A stretch of DNA of 64,000 nt, taken from Clostridia bacterium. Lineage in GTDB: Bacteria; Bacillota; Clostridia; Christensenellales; Aristaeellaceae. Location of the stretch: contig JAFSOC010000004.1 of assembly GCA_017447185.1 (NCBI GenBank), positions 20,399 through 84,398 on the forward strand. The letters run 5' to 3'. Positions 43,693 through 51,358 of the stretch are shown here, piece after piece. Each line of letters opens with the position of its first letter. Position 1 is the stretch's first letter. The notes below the pieces were generated by a model, which saw only the letters and a program-made list of their open reading frames with translations, was not told the DNA's origin and did no database searches. The position numbers and the translations under genes were made by a program.

Positions 43693-44511
43693 TCATTTTT
43701 TTCTGACGTTTTTGTCCCAGTACCTGTGGAACATGATGAATGCCGCGGCCGCGACGCCGATCACGGCAAGCACGGCCAGCGCCTTCAGCGAGAACCTGGC
43801 GAAATCTCCCATGAAGGACAGGAATGCGTTCTCTTTCTTCGGCGCTTCCGTCGGTGCCGCTGTCGGTGCTTCGGTCATCGGGGCCTCTGCTCCCGCCGCC
43901 TTTGCCGGCATCGCCGCCTCTTCGGCTTCCATGGCTTCTTCCATGGCTTCTTCCATTGCGGCGGCGCCTATCACGGCGGTATCAGCTTCTACTGCCGCCT
44001 CTGCGGGTCTCTCCGACCGCTTTTCCGCAGCCGCCGGAGCCATGGCAGCATCCATTGCCGATGCTTCCTCCGCTTCGTATGCCGCGTCTTCCTGCACGGC
44101 GGCATCCATGTCGTATGCCATATTCTCCGCTGCCGCTTCCATCGATACCGCCATGTCCGCCGCTTCTTCGGCTTCTTCCGGCTCTTCCGCCGCCTGCAGC
44201 GTATTCACGTTTGCCGCGGTGCTGCCCGCCTCCACGCTGTACATGATCTTGTCCTGTGCCGCGGGCACGGGAGCGGCCTGGTTCTTTTTATCCAGGTTCC
44301 GTGTAATCAGCGTCCCGCCGATCAGGAATACAAACAGGGCGGCGGCGCTCAGGATATAATGCAGCTGTCTTCTCCGCTCACGACGCGGTTGGGTCTGTTG
44401 TTCCTTCCGAATCTGTTCCGTCCAGCGCGCATGGAAATCGGCCGGCATCTCCGGCGTTTCTTCTGCCATCTCATCAAGTATCCGGTCCAGCTCTTCCCGG
44501 TTTTCCTTCAC
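43693..44511 (-). CDS. Two-helix membrane protein with Ala/Glu/Met low-complexity domain, possible anti-sigma
   Basis: A 272-residue protein starting at GTG 44511, twelve bases after GAAAGGAGGG. Order: a 60-residue charged N-terminus (cytoplasmic by its basic RRERRRQ), a first membrane helix near 65-85, and a roughly 120-residue stretch built almost only of Ala, Glu, Met and Asp (AAMEEAMEEAMEAEEAAM). A Thr/Pro/Ala linker and a second helix near the C-terminus follow, ending in a basic tail. Its start overlaps the ECF sigma gene by 38 bases, which suggests an anti-sigma role by position. No zinc HCC motif is seen. Confidence 0.6.
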   Translation of the reverse strand: MKENREELDRILDEMAEETPEMPADFHARWTEQIRKEQQTQPRRERRRQLHYILSAAALFVFLIGGTLITRNLDKKNQAAPVPAAQDKIMYSVEAGSTAANVNTLQAAEEPEEAEEAADMAVSMEAAAENMAYDMDAAVQEDAAYEAEEASAMDAAMAPAAAEKRSERPAEAAVEADTAVIGAAAMEEAMEEAMEAEEAAMPAKAAGAEAPMTEAPTAAPTEAPKKENAFLSFMGDFARFSLKALAVLAVIGVAAAAFIMFHRYWDKNVRKK

Positions 44512-45115
44512 GGCCGATCCCTCCTTTCTGTGGGCTCTCACTTCGTTGGACGCTGTTTTCCGCAGGAAGTTCCCTTCCTTCCGCGAGCCATTCCTTTAAT
44601 TTTGCTTTCGCCCGGTTCACCCGGCTTTTCACCGTTCCCTCCGAAACCCCCAGCTGCTCCGCTGCCGTTTCATAGGGAACCCCTTCCAGCTGTGTCAGGA
44701 TCAGCGCTTCCCGCTGCTCCTCCGGCAGCTGCGCGATGCCTTCCCGCAGCCGTCGTTTCTCCTCCGCTGCCAGGACCTTTTCTTCCGTCCCGGCCTTCGG
44801 GTCCGCCGGATCGAATCCCTGTTCCTTCAGCGGTTCAATGGATTCGCTCCGGTCCCGTTTCTTTTTTCGCAGGTAATCCATGCAGCAGTTGGCCGCCACC
44901 CGGTAAACCCAGGTTTCAAAGGCGCAGTCCCCGCGGTAGCTTTGCAGGTTCCGCCAGATCCGGACCATGGCGTCCTGGCCGCAGTCGCTCGCGGCTTCCC
45001 GCTCCCCGGTGTAGTGCCAGCACACGCGCCAGATCATCTTTTCCAGCGGCGTCAGCAGCTGCTCAAATGCCTCGCTGTCGCCCTGCTGTGCGCGCCTGAG
45101 CAAAAGCTCATCCAC
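44474..45115 (-). CDS. ECF-type RNA polymerase sigma factor
   Basis: A 213-residue sigma-70 family group 4 protein. Region 2 includes DSEAFEQLLTPLEKMIWRVC and the -10 recognition helix AFETWVYRVAANCCMDYLRKKK. Region 4 has the helix-turn-helix GVPYETAAEQLGVSEGTVKSRVNRAKAKL. The linker between the regions is charged. GTG at 45115 follows AGGAGG; the frame upstream of it would be unusual. The coding end overlaps the start of the putative anti-sigma gene. Both lie upstream of lacZ. Confidence 0.9.
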   Translation of the reverse strand: MDELLLRRAQQGDSEAFEQLLTPLEKMIWRVCWHYTGEREAASDCGQDAMVRIWRNLQSYRGDCAFETWVYRVAANCCMDYLRKKKRDRSESIEPLKEQGFDPADPKAGTEEKVLAAEEKRRLREGIAQLPEEQREALILTQLEGVPYETAAEQLGVSEGTVKSRVNRAKAKLKEWLAEGRELPAENSVQRSESPQKGGIGREGKPGRAGPDT

Positions 45116-45180
45116 CTTGATTTTCCTCCTGTCTGTAATGCAGAAAAACCATTGTTCGCCTTGCAATCTCCTGTTCTCCT

Positions 45181-45209
45181 ATGATAGCATAGCGGTGAGT
45201 TTTCGCCAA
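45181..45209 (-). promoter_or_regulatory. Possible promoter of the ECF-lacZ unit
   Basis: Minus-strand TTGGCG (plus 45204-45209) and TATCAT (plus 45181-45186), 17-base spacer. This is a weaker match than other promoters here, and an autoregulated ECF promoter could lie in the same gap. Confidence 0.4.
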
Positions 45210-45240
45210 CCGTGAATTGTAAAAATGAGGAAGGTTCCGG

Positions 45241-45966
45241 ATGAATCAGACTGAGAATACCGCCATCGTGCTGCGCCGCGTCAATTACCGGGATAATGAC
45301 CGCATGGTCACGCTCCTGTCCCCTTCCCGCGGCCGCATTGACGCGCTCATCCGCAACTGCCGCAAGCCGAAGTCCCACAATCTGAACGCCGCGGAGCTTT
45401 TTGCCCTGGGCGATTATATGCTGATCGAAACCGGCGGCCGCATCATCGTGACCTCCGTTCACCTGATTGAGACGTTTTATCCCCTCCGGGCGGATTATGA
45501 CCGGCTCACCTGCGCCACCTGGCTCCTCAGCCTGGCGGAAGCCGCTGCCGAGCCGGAGCAGGAGCAGCAGGAGCTTTTCATGCTCCTCCTGCATACCCTC
45601 TCCCGTCTCACTTTTTCTGACCAGCCGTGGAAGCCGCTGCTTTCCGGCTTCCTGCTGCATTTTTCCGCCTGCCAGGGGTTCAAGCCGCGGCTCAATCACT
45701 GCACCCTCTGCGGCAAACGCCTGGAGGAGCCTCCCTTCTTTTTCGATGCGGAGGAAGGCGGCCTGGTCTGCGGGGACTGCCGCCGCGCCCGGAGCCAGGT
45801 GCCCCTCTCTCCGGAGCAGCTCCGCTGGATGCGCCGCGCCCTGACCGTGGGCTCCGCTTCCTGGGTCAATACGCCGGATGCGGAAGCGCCCTTTGAGCTG
45901 CTCCGCGCTTACGTGGAGTCAAAGCTCGGCCGCCGCCTGAAGCCCGGCGCCCTCCTTCCCGAATAA
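45241..45966 (+). CDS. recO: DNA repair protein RecO
   Basis: A 241-residue RecO, which with RecR loads RecA on SSB-coated DNA. An N-terminal OB fold (TAIVLRRVNYRDNDRMVTLL, GRIDALIRNCRKPKS) is followed by a helical domain and a zinc knuckle, CTLCGKR, paired with CGDC about 25 residues later. GAGGAAGG precedes the ATG. It is divergent from the ECF sigma gene and stands alone, ended by a strong hairpin. Confidence 0.93.
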   Translation: MNQTENTAIVLRRVNYRDNDRMVTLLSPSRGRIDALIRNCRKPKSHNLNAAELFALGDYMLIETGGRIIVTSVHLIETFYPLRADYDRLTCATWLLSLAEAAAEPEQEQQELFMLLLHTLSRLTFSDQPWKPLLSGFLLHFSACQGFKPRLNHCTLCGKRLEEPPFFFDAEEGGLVCGDCRRARSQVPLSPEQLRWMRRALTVGSASWVNTPDAEAPFELLRAYVESKLGRRLKPGALLPE

Positions 45967-45998
45967 AAAACCGCGGAACCTTTCGTTCCGCGGTTTTT
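45965..45998. terminator. Terminator between recO and the flavin reductase gene
   Basis: A near-perfect 14-bp stem, AAAAACCGCGGAAC with GTTCCGCGGTTTTT, and loop CTTTC work in both directions. Confidence 0.9.
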
Positions 45999-45999
45999 C

Positions 46000-46611
46000 T
46001 CATCCGTTAATCCCTTTCATGCGCTTTTCCAGCACTTCCGGCCGTGCGACGGACCATCCGAAGAAGCCCATCACGTCTCCCAGCCTGTGGTACAGCCCAT
46101 GGCTGTAGGCCACCAGCCCGGCCTTTTCCAGGTGCAGCGCGCCGCTTTCGTCGATCAGGTCCTTCCGCACGGCGACAGCGGTCACTTCCGCCAGGAACAT
46201 ATCGTGGCTTCCCAGGGGAAGCACCTGCTTCACCCTGCAGCTCAGGCTCACCGGCGCGCCGTCCACCCGCGGGGCAGCTTCCATGCCTTCCGCCGGCACC
46301 AGCGTCAGTCCCGTTTCCTTTGCCTTGTCCAGGTCCCTTCCGCTGCGTACGCCGCAGAAATCCGTAGCCTTCGCCAGCGCTTCATCCACCAGGTTCACCA
46401 CGAATTCCCCGCTTCCGGAGATCAGCCCGTGGGAATACCTTTCCTTCCGCAGGCTCACGGAGACCATCGGCGGATCGGAGTTCACTGTGCCCGCCCAGGC
46501 CACTGTCACCAGGTCCCGGATTTCCGGGTTGTCCTTCTGCGCGCAGCTGACGAGCACCACCGGTGTGGGGTTCAGCATCGTGGAGGGATTCATGGATACA
46601 TATTCGCCCAT
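46000..46611 (-). CDS. Flavin reductase-like FMN-binding protein
   Basis: A 203-residue protein of the flavin reductase (DIM6/NTAB) split-barrel family. Motifs: TPVVLVSCAQKD near the start, DLVTVAWAGTVNSDPPMVSVSLRKERYSH, and GEFVVNLVDEALAKATDFCGVRSGRDLDK, which form the FMN site. The family reduces or carries flavins; the physiological partner is unknown. It begins 4 bases after htpG, with GAAAGGA inside the htpG end, so the two are co-transcribed and likely share heat-shock control. Confidence 0.88.
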   Translation of the reverse strand: MGEYVSMNPSTMLNPTPVVLVSCAQKDNPEIRDLVTVAWAGTVNSDPPMVSVSLRKERYSHGLISGSGEFVVNLVDEALAKATDFCGVRSGRDLDKAKETGLTLVPAEGMEAAPRVDGAPVSLSCRVKQVLPLGSHDMFLAEVTAVAVRKDLIDESGALHLEKAGLVAYSHGLYHRLGDVMGFFGWSVARPEVLEKRMKGING

Positions 46612-46615
46612 CGTC

Positions 46616-48517
46616 TTATCCTTTCACAACCATATTCAGGATCTTCCGGCTCCGCTCGAGGAACGCGGTGATTTCCTCCGCCTCCAGCGGCTGCGCGGCC
46701 ATCCGCGCCAGGTCGTATACCTGGCTGCAGATCATCTTTGTCGTTTCGTCCTCCGGATCCTTTTCGGCCAGTGCCTGCACCGTGGCGTTCCGGCGGTTCA
46801 GCACCAGGGTGAAGCTGTCCGGAATCGGGAAGTTCTGCCCGTAGATCCGGCTCATTTCCTTGTACCGCCGCATCTGCTCGTCTTCCGTCACCATGGCGGT
46901 CATGTCCGCGTCTCCCAGGGATTCCAGCTTCACTTCCAGTTTGTCTTTCCCCAGCGCGCCCCGGAACAGGTTCGTCAGCTTCTCCGCGTCCAGGTCCTTG
47001 CCTTCCTCGGATTCTTCCTTCAGCCCGTCAATGTCCGCGTCCACCCGCGCGAAGCTGACCTGGTCTTCCTCGTTCCCCTGGTATTCCATGAAGGACATGA
47101 AGTTCCCGTCGATCAGCGTGTTCATCACGGCCACTTCGATCCCCCGGTCCGTATAGAGCTTCACGGAGGCCGCCTGGCGCTTCTCGTCGTTGGTGTAGTA
47201 GATCTTCTTGTCGGTCTTGTCGAAGTTCGCCGCCTTGTATTCGGCGATTGTCGCGTACTTCCCGTCGGTCTTCTTCAGCAGGATCGCGCCCTTCACCTGG
47301 TCGTAGAACTTGCTGTCCTTGATCGCGCCGTACTTCACGAAGGGAGCGATATCGTCCCAGTATCCTTCGTAGGTTTCCCGCTCGGTGTTCATCAGGCTGT
47401 TCAGCTTGTCTGCCACCTTCTTGGTGATGTGCGCGCTGATCTTTTTGACGTATCCGTCGTTCTGCAGGAAGGACCGGCTCACGTTCAGCGGCAGGTCAGG
47501 ACAGTCGATCACGCCCTTGAGCAGCATCAGGAATTCCGGAATGACTTCCTTGATGTTGTCCGCCACGAACACCTGTCCCGCGAACAGCTTGATCTGCCCT
47601 TCGTGGGTACCAAAGTCGTTCTTCAGCTTCGGGAAATACAGGATACCCTTCAGGTTGAAGGGATAATCCACATTCAGGTGGATCCAGAACAGCGGATCGT
47701 CAAAGTCCATGAATACCTTGTGGTAGAAGGACTTGTATTCCTCGTCCGTGCAGTCCGCCGGCTTCTTCAGCCACAGGGGCGCCGTCTCGTTGATCTGCTG
47801 GGGCTTCGGAATCTCCATGACCTTTTCGGTCTTGGGCGTGCCGTCCTCGTTCTTTTCATCCCCGACCGGCACTTCCTTTTCCACGGGCTTCGCGTTGGCG
47901 TCCTCCAGCATCACCGGATACGCCATGTAGCCGCAGTAGCGGTTCAGCACTTCCCGCACCTTCCAGGTTTCGAGGAATTCCTTTTCCTCCTCCGTGATGT
48001 GCAGGATGACGTCCGTGCCGTGCTCCTTCCGGCTGCCTTCAGAAATCTCGAAGCCCATTCCGTCTTCGGATTCCCAGTGCACGGGCTCCGCGTCTCCCTC
48101 GCTGCTCAGGGTTTCGATCTCCACCTTGTCGCTCACCATGAATACGGAGTAGAAGCCCAGGCCGAAGTGGCCGATGATGTCGCCCTTCTCCTCCGGCTTG
48201 TCCTCAAACTGCTTCATGAATTCGCTGGCGCCGGAGAAGGCAACCTGGTTGATGTATTTCCGCACCTCTTCATCGGTCATGCCGATGCCGGTATCGGAAA
48301 TCCGGATGATCTTCTTTTCCTTGTCCACCGTGACGGTCGCCGCCATCTGCTCCTCGCTGTCCGGATGCAGCATCCGGAACTTGGTGATCGCGTCACAGGC
48401 GTTGCTCACCGCTTCCCGCAGGAAAATATCCTTGTCGGAATACAGCCACCGCTTGATCACGGGCATAATATTCTGCGCATCAATCGATACGGAACCTTTT
48501 TCATTCTGGATTGCCAT
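46616..48517 (-). CDS. htpG: Molecular chaperone HtpG (Hsp90)
   Basis: A 633-residue bacterial Hsp90. The ATP-binding GHKL domain shows FLREAVSNACDAITKFR, ISDTGIGMTDEEV and GHFGLGFYSVFMVSDKVEI. The middle domain and C-terminal dimerisation domain follow. An insert around 233-250 is rich in Lys/Glu (EKEVPVGDEKNEDGT). AAGGAAG lies 12 bases upstream. A promoter and a perfect CIRCE operator stand upstream, so expression is probably repressed by HrcA and induced by heat. Confidence 0.96.
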   Translation of the reverse strand: MAIQNEKGSVSIDAQNIMPVIKRWLYSDKDIFLREAVSNACDAITKFRMLHPDSEEQMAATVTVDKEKKIIRISDTGIGMTDEEVRKYINQVAFSGASEFMKQFEDKPEEKGDIIGHFGLGFYSVFMVSDKVEIETLSSEGDAEPVHWESEDGMGFEISEGSRKEHGTDVILHITEEEKEFLETWKVREVLNRYCGYMAYPVMLEDANAKPVEKEVPVGDEKNEDGTPKTEKVMEIPKPQQINETAPLWLKKPADCTDEEYKSFYHKVFMDFDDPLFWIHLNVDYPFNLKGILYFPKLKNDFGTHEGQIKLFAGQVFVADNIKEVIPEFLMLLKGVIDCPDLPLNVSRSFLQNDGYVKKISAHITKKVADKLNSLMNTERETYEGYWDDIAPFVKYGAIKDSKFYDQVKGAILLKKTDGKYATIAEYKAANFDKTDKKIYYTNDEKRQAASVKLYTDRGIEVAVMNTLIDGNFMSFMEYQGNEEDQVSFARVDADIDGLKEESEEGKDLDAEKLTNLFRGALGKDKLEVKLESLGDADMTAMVTEDEQMRRYKEMSRIYGQNFPIPDSFTLVLNRRNATVQALAEKDPEDETTKMICSQVYDLARMAAQPLEAEEITAFLERSRKILNMVVKG

Positions 48518-48578
48518 TGTTCTGAAACTTCCTTTCGTTTATACACATATCAGGCGCAATATCCTTGATTGCACCGGT

Positions 48579-48607
48579 ATTGTAGCACCCCCCATATCCA
48601 TTTGCAA
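48579..48607 (-). promoter_or_regulatory. Promoter of htpG
   Basis: Minus-strand TTGCAA (plus 48602-48607) and TACAAT (plus 48579-48584), 17-base spacer, immediately downstream of the CIRCE element. Confidence 0.65.
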
Positions 48608-48614
48608 GCAAAAA

Positions 48615-48641
48615 TTAGCACTCTCGCCTCGAGAGTGCTAA
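48615..48641 (-). promoter_or_regulatory. CIRCE operator (HrcA-binding site) upstream of htpG
   Basis: A perfect CIRCE inverted repeat: TTAGCACTC (48615-48623), a 9-base spacer, then GAGTGCTAA (48633-48641). It lies 7 bases upstream of the htpG -35 box. Confidence 0.93.
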
Positions 48642-48652
48642 TCGTGAATCTG

Positions 48653-48690
48653 AAAACTAACAACTACTAACAACTAAAAACTAAAAACTA
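48653..48690. repeat. Intergenic heptad repeat array B
   Basis: Units of about 7 bases (AAAACTA, ACAACTA, AAAACTA, AAAACTA) with one 10-base unit, CTAACAACTA. It lies between CIRCE and the recA stop and shares its ACTAA core with arrays A and C. Confidence 0.65.
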
Positions 48691-49821
48691 TTAAACATCC
48701 TCATCCAGCAGCGCCAGATCGTCCTCTTCCTCCGCCGCCTGGGCGTCCACCGCCTGCTTCTCCTCCGCGGTCAGGTCCTTGGGGGCAAACAGCTCCGCCC
48801 GCAGCTTCCGGTCGATCTCCGCCGTCACTTCAGGATGATCCTTCAGGTACTGGCGGGCGTTGTCCCGTCCCTGGGCCAGGCGCATATCGTTGTAGGAGAA
48901 GAAGGCGCCGCTCTTGTGGATAATATCCTTTTCCACCGCCAGGTCCAGCAGCGTTCCTTCCGTGCTGATGCCCTCGCCGTAGATAATGTCGAACTCAGCC
49001 ACGCGGAAAGGCGGAGCCACCTTGTTCTTGACCACTTTCACCTTTGTCCGGTTGCCGACCACTTCCGTCCCGTTCTTCAGCTGCTCGCCCTTGCGCACGT
49101 CCAGCCGTACGGAGGAGTAGAATTTCAGCGCGCGGCCGCCGGGCGTCGTCTCCGGGTTGCCGTACATGACGCCCACTTTTTCGCGCAGCTGGTTGATAAA
49201 GATGGCGACGCATCCGGTCTTGCTGATCACGCCGGTCAGCTTGCGCAGTGCCTGGCTCATCAGCCGGGCCTGCAGGCCCACGAAGGAATCGCCCATTTCG
49301 CCGTCGATTTCGGCCTTCGGCACCAGGGCCGCCACCGAGTCGATTACCACCACGTCCAGCGCGCCGCTGCGCACCAGGGCCTCGGCAATCTCCAGCGCTT
49401 GCTCGCCGGTGTCCGGCTGGCTCACGTACAGTTCGTCAATATTGACGCCCAGCTTCCGGGCGTACAGCGGATCCAGCGCGTGCTCCGCGTCCACAAAAGC
49501 GGCGATACCGCCGGCCTTCTGCGCCTCGGCCACCACGTGCAGTGCCACCGTCGTCTTACCGGAGGATTCCGGTCCGTAGATCTCCACAATGCGGCCCCGG
49601 GGAATTCCCCCGACGCCCAGTGCGAAGTCCAGCGTCAGGCATCCCGTGGGGATCACCGGCACATCCTTGCCGATCGCGTCGGCGCCCATCTTCATGACGG
49701 CGCCCTTGCCAAACTGTTTATCCAGATCCGCCAGCGCGTGCTCCAGCGCTTTCAGCTTCTCTGCCTGTATATTCGTAGTCTGAACTTCCTTTTCGGGTTT
49801 TGCGGTTTTTTTCGCTGCCAT
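48691..49821 (-). CDS. recA: Recombinase RecA
   Basis: A 376-residue RecA, the strand-exchange and SOS co-protease ATPase. Walker A GPESSGKT is at residues 83-90, followed by [10 protein letters not shown] (Walker B) and [22 protein letters not shown] (loop L2). The C-terminus is acidic. ATG 49821 sits eight bases after AAAGGA; the upstream ATGs at 49845 and 49830 lie before or too close to that site. No LexA/SOS box of the Bacillus type is obvious. The 3' end abuts the heptad repeats with no clear terminator. Confidence 0.97.
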   Translation of the reverse strand: MAAKKTAKPEKEVQTTNIQAEKLKALEHALADLDKQFGKGAVMKMGADAIGKDVPVIPTGCLTLDFALGVGGIPRGRIVEIYGPESSGKTTVALHVVAEAQKAGGIAAFVDAEHALDPLYARKLGVNIDELYVSQPDTGEQALEIAEALVRSGALDVVVIDSVAALVPKAEIDGEMGDSFVGLQARLMSQALRKLTGVISKTGCVAIFINQLREKVGVMYGNPETTPGGRALKFYSSVRLDVRKGEQLKNGTEVVGNRTKVKVVKNKVAPPFRVAEFDIIYGEGISTEGTLLDLAVEKDIIHKSGAFFSYNDMRLAQGRDNARQYLKDHPEVTAEIDRKLRAELFAPKDLTAEEKQAVDAQAAEEEDDLALLDEDV

Positions 49822-49881
49822 GCTGCTCATCCTTTCAGTCTTCAAGTATTATCGCCCGGAGGCGATCCTGTCTGTGAGTGT

Positions 49882-49910
49882 ATTGTATCCCCGGACCCTT
49901 GAAAACACAA
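49882..49910 (-). promoter_or_regulatory. Promoter of recA
   Basis: Minus-strand TTGTGT (plus 49905-49910) and TACAAT (plus 49882-49887), 17-base spacer. Confidence 0.6.
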
Positions 49911-49926
49911 GGGGAACAAAACATTT

Positions 49927-51141
49927 TTATCGGATAAATGCTCTCCGGATTCCGGCCGCGTCCGTGGTCATGACCGCCCGGATGCTCCCCTCCTCCGCCC
50001 GCAGGGACGATGTCAGTTCCGGATACCGGAAGGAGCGGCTGAAGCGCTGCTCCGCGTAAAACACGCCGTCCTCAATCCGCCCGGTCTCCCAGGCTTCCAG
50101 GTTGTCCGCCGGCGTGGCCCTGGCCGGAAACTGGGGATGTTCCTCCCGCAGCCCGTCCATCCGGAAGCGTCCGCTTTCCGGATCGTCTTCGGCCAGCAGT
50201 TCCGCTTTTCCCTTTCCGCAGGGGCAGATCACCGTCAGGTTTTCCGCCTTCAGCCGCGACAGCGTAATCGCGATGGCTTCCGGGTTCACGTCCATCCCGG
50301 CGAACCGGCATCCCAGCTTCTGCGCCGCTGCCAGGGTCGTTCCGCTGCCGCAGCACAGGTCCACCACCATGTCCCCCGGGTTGGTCACCGGCAGCAGGAT
50401 CCGCTCCAGCAGTTTCAGCGGTTTCTGCGTGGCGTATCCGGTCCGCTCCGGATCCCGCTGCTGCAGCCAGCCGATATCCGTCCATACGTCCCCCGGATAT
50501 ACCGGTTCGTCGTCGTAATAGCGGTATTCCTTTCCGTTGGAGGTGATCGATGAAAACATCCGGCCCTGTTCATCCTTGCCCCGGGCCATGTGGTTCCGCC
50601 GCACTTCTCCCCGGGGAATCGGCACCCGCGTCAGGTCAAAGAAGTATTTCTCACTCTTCGCGTACAGCAGGATCACGTCGTGCTTCCGGGAAAAATGCCG
50701 CCGGCTCCGCCCGCCGCTCTCGTATCCCCAGATGATCTCGTTGAGGAACCGGGTTTTCCCGAATACCTTGTCGCACATGATCCGGGCCTGCGCCGCCATG
50801 CGCCAGTCCAGGTGCAGGTAAAACACGCCTTTTTCGTTCAGCAGTTCCTTTGCCGCGCCCACCAGCCGCCGCAGCAGCCGCAGGTACTCCTTTTCAGAGG
50901 TGTAACGGTCGTTGTAGGCCGGATAGCGCGGCGCCGGCGCTCCGGTCCGCCAGCCCTGCTCGCCGTAGGGCCTGCGGCGCATGAACTTTTCTCCCGTCAT
51001 GAACGGCGGATCCAGGTATACGCATTGGGCCTGCCCGTACAGCGCCCGGATTTCCGGGGGCATCGCCATCACGTTGCCACACCGCAGCAGGTTTTCTCCC
51101 GCTCCGAATATTTCCTTTTCCACGCTGATCTGCTCAAACAT
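49927..51141 (-). CDS. Orphan site-specific DNA methyltransferase
   Basis: A 404-residue amino-methyltransferase of the beta arrangement: catalytic motif IV DPPF (44-47) precedes the SAM-binding motif I DLCCGSGTT (261-269). TGYATQKPLKLLERI upstream of motif I matches adenine/cytosine-N4 enzymes of the N6_N4_Mtase family. The C-terminal 110 residues are extra and unassigned. No restriction endonuclease or specificity subunit is adjacent, so it may be a regulatory or housekeeping methylase. AGGAGG precedes the ATG. Confidence 0.87.
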   Translation of the reverse strand: MFEQISVEKEIFGAGENLLRCGNVMAMPPEIRALYGQAQCVYLDPPFMTGEKFMRRRPYGEQGWRTGAPAPRYPAYNDRYTSEKEYLRLLRRLVGAAKELLNEKGVFYLHLDWRMAAQARIMCDKVFGKTRFLNEIIWGYESGGRSRRHFSRKHDVILLYAKSEKYFFDLTRVPIPRGEVRRNHMARGKDEQGRMFSSITSNGKEYRYYDDEPVYPGDVWTDIGWLQQRDPERTGYATQKPLKLLERILLPVTNPGDMVVDLCCGSGTTLAAAQKLGCRFAGMDVNPEAIAITLSRLKAENLTVICPCGKGKAELLAEDDPESGRFRMDGLREEHPQFPARATPADNLEAWETGRIEDGVFYAEQRFSRSFRYPELTSSLRAEEGSIRAVMTTDAAGIRRAFIR

Positions 51142-51187
51142 GGGGCTCCTCCTGTTCAGTTTTCGTCGCTTCCGCCGTTTTTTCTAT

Positions 51188-51216
51188 ATTATACTCCCCT
51201 TTATCCCCGCTTTCAA
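51188..51216 (-). promoter_or_regulatory. Promoter of the methyltransferase gene
   Basis: Minus-strand TTGAAA (plus 51211-51216) and perfect TATAAT (plus 51188-51193), 17-base spacer. Confidence 0.7.
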
Positions 51217-51293
51217 TGATTTCCCCTTTTCCCCGCCCTCTTTTCGTGGTAGAATAATTTGATACTGTATGCATGTATACTCCAAATCTGATC

Positions 51294-51342
51294 ACTGGCC
51301 ACCAGCAACTAGTCACTAGCCATTAGTCACTAGCCACTAAAT
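51294..51342. repeat. Intergenic heptad repeat array C
   Basis: Seven consecutive 7-base units: ACTGGCC ACCAGCA ACTAGTC ACTAGCC ATTAGTC ACTAGCC ACTAAAT. The array ends about 17 bases before the start codon of the PP2C gene and would lie in its leader. Confidence 0.8.
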
Positions 51343-51358
51343 ACCAGGGGGAATTGTT

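Noticed and set aside
46283-48568. A 761-codon open frame opposite htpG
   Set aside because: A shadow of the htpG coding strand; it has no start signal and no recognisable domain.
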